A DNA stretch of 15,961 nucleotides from ANME-2 cluster archaeon (GTDB lineage: Archaea > Halobacteriota > Methanosarcinia > Methanosarcinales > Methanocomedenaceae). The stretch lies in assembly GCA_023544495.1 (NCBI GenBank), contig JAMJFV010000030.1, positions 1 through 15,961 on the forward strand. The letters run 5' to 3'. The stretch's first letter is position 1, and each line of letters opens with the position of its first letter. A model generated the notes under the pieces. It did no database searches, was not told the origin of the DNA, and was given only the letters and a program-made list of their open reading frames with translations. Below, one piece after another: positions 15,041 through 15,961 of the stretch. The translations under genes were made by a program, and so were the position numbers.

Positions 15041-15961
15041 GAAAATCCCGAGATGCCAATCGTCATAGCAATGCCTTCAACATCCCAATCCTTCACCAGT
15101 TCACCATCGGGTTTTATATCAATACCAATGATGAGCAATGTTGACCTGACCTCTCCGGCAATATAGGCTTCCCAGTCCAGCACAAGGTCGCATATCCTTT
15201 CATCTTCGATCCTGACCACAGCTTTGATACTGGCTTCAACGTCGAGGTCCAGTTCCTTCCTCATATCCTGTATCCGTCGTATCACTTCACGGGCATAGCC
15301 TTCCGATTCAATTTCCCTTGTCAGCAGGGCATCCACATATACCATACCGCCCGAAAACTCCGCAGTTGCGATGTGTTCGGGAATGGTCTCCCTGAAATCT
15401 ACCATGTAAGGGGTAATGGTAACGGTACCACTCTGTATCTCAAGTTCATATTTCTGCGAGGTCAGCAGAGCAGCCTGCACAGCCGCAGCATCGATCGAAC
15501 CCAGGGCAGCTATCACCTTACCCGCATCACCCTTAAATACAGGACCAATAGCCTTTGATTGCGGTATCATCTCTATACCCGTTTCATTCCAGGCCTCGCC
15601 CACACCCAGCAATACCACATCTTTGCTATTGGTCTGTTCAAGCAACACATCTGTCAGGTTTTCAACAGAACGGCCCACACCTTCATTCTCGGGTGCCACC
15701 ACTATCCGGCTTACCGGCCATCTCAACTTGCGCTTAACCTTCTGCCGTGCATTGGATACCGCCTCTACGATCTTCCGGATATTATCCATTTCCCTTTCAA
15801 GTTCTGTATCAATATACTCATCCTGTGCAGCCGGCCAGTCACACATGTGAATGGACTCGGGGCTGTCAGGGTCAAGGTTACGTACAAGGTTAAGGTACAT
15901 TGATTCTGCAAGGTGCGGGGTAAAGGGAGAGATTATCTTTGCCACCTTCACCAGCACTTCA
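15037..15961 (-). CDS. ileS: Isoleucyl-tRNA synthetase, C-terminal part (5' end beyond window)
   Basis: C-terminal portion (about 307 residues) of a class I isoleucyl-tRNA synthetase; the frame stays open to the window edge and the GTG at 15957 is internal. Visible are the helical anticodon-binding region beginning VAKIISPFTPHLAESMYLNL, the arginine/lysine-rich helix ARQKVKRKLRWPVSR, and the archaeal/eukaryote-type C-terminal segment with LTREIESEGYAREVIRRIQD. The catalytic HIGH and KMSKS motifs and the editing domain lie outside the window. The full protein would be expected at more than 1000 residues. It is transcribed ahead of mptE and coupled to it through an ATGA overlap. Confidence 0.93.
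   Translation of the reverse strand, partial: EVLVKVAKIISPFTPHLAESMYLNLVRNLDPDSPESIHMCDWPAAQDEYIDTELEREMDNIRKIVEAVSNARQKVKRKLRWPVSRIVVAPENEGVGRSVENLTDVLLEQTNSKDVVLLGVGEAWNETGIEMIPQSKAIGPVFKGDAGKVIAALGSIDAAAVQAALLTSQKYELEIQSGTVTITPYMVDFRETIPEHIATAEFSGGMVYVDALLTREIESEGYAREVIRRIQDMRKELDLDVEASIKAVVRIEDERICDLVLDWEAYIAGEVRSTLLIIGIDIKPDGELVKDWDVEGIAMTIGISGFS

Noticed and set aside
15955..15957. GTG at 15957 as the start of the last gene
   Set aside because: The sequence is clearly the interior of isoleucyl-tRNA synthetase and the frame is open to the window edge.

Overview
The window looks like a chromosomal segment from a cytochrome-containing methanogenic or methanotrophic euryarchaeon, most likely in or near the Methanosarcinales (methanogens or ANME-2-type relatives). 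Four things point there: an archaeal-type 6-hydroxymethyl-dihydropterin pyrophosphokinase (MptE, tetrahydromethanopterin synthesis), a Methanosarcina-type S-layer protein with two tandem S-layer (PF07752/DUF1608) domains, COG1361-type secreted proteins, and archaeal BRE/TATA-like promoters. The exact lineage cannot be fixed from this sequence. No mobile element, CRISPR array, tRNA or rRNA was seen. The window looks like ordinary core and cell-envelope sequence.

Left part, plus strand (1-4335): a 5'-truncated RND/MMPL (HAE3-type) exporter overlaps by 4 bp a secreted, membrane-anchored COG1361 protein. A tandem paralogue of that protein follows 32 bp later. The three look like one operon for an envelope export or assembly machine in which the two surface proteins may act as the extracellular part. 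A pyrimidine-rich, internally repeated 148-bp gap separates this operon from the convergent thiC.

Middle (4484-7375): thiC (minus; thiamine pyrimidine synthesis) and a TrkA-N/DHH/DHHA1 phosphoesterase (plus) are divergent from a 144-bp shared promoter region. The phosphoesterase has a strong Shine-Dalgarno 40 nt upstream of its first ATG, positioned ideally for a non-standard AUC start.

Right part, all minus strand (7414-15961). In transcription order from the right edge: the 3' end of ileS and mptE, coupled by a 4-bp overlap; a two-gene cytochrome operon, consisting of a small two-span membrane protein coupled to a FdnI-type di-haem cytochrome b, under a TATA box flanked by a perfect 8-bp inverted repeat; trmJ, with a TATA box close enough to suggest a leaderless mRNA; an AI-2E-family permease; and a 1285-residue S-layer protein with an unusual FN3/Ig/Big_5 N-terminal extension. 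Each of the last three has its own TATA-like element.

The observations most worth following are the RND/COG1361 operon, the cytochrome b pair with its palindromic operator-like promoter, the chimeric S-layer protein, and the possible AUC start.
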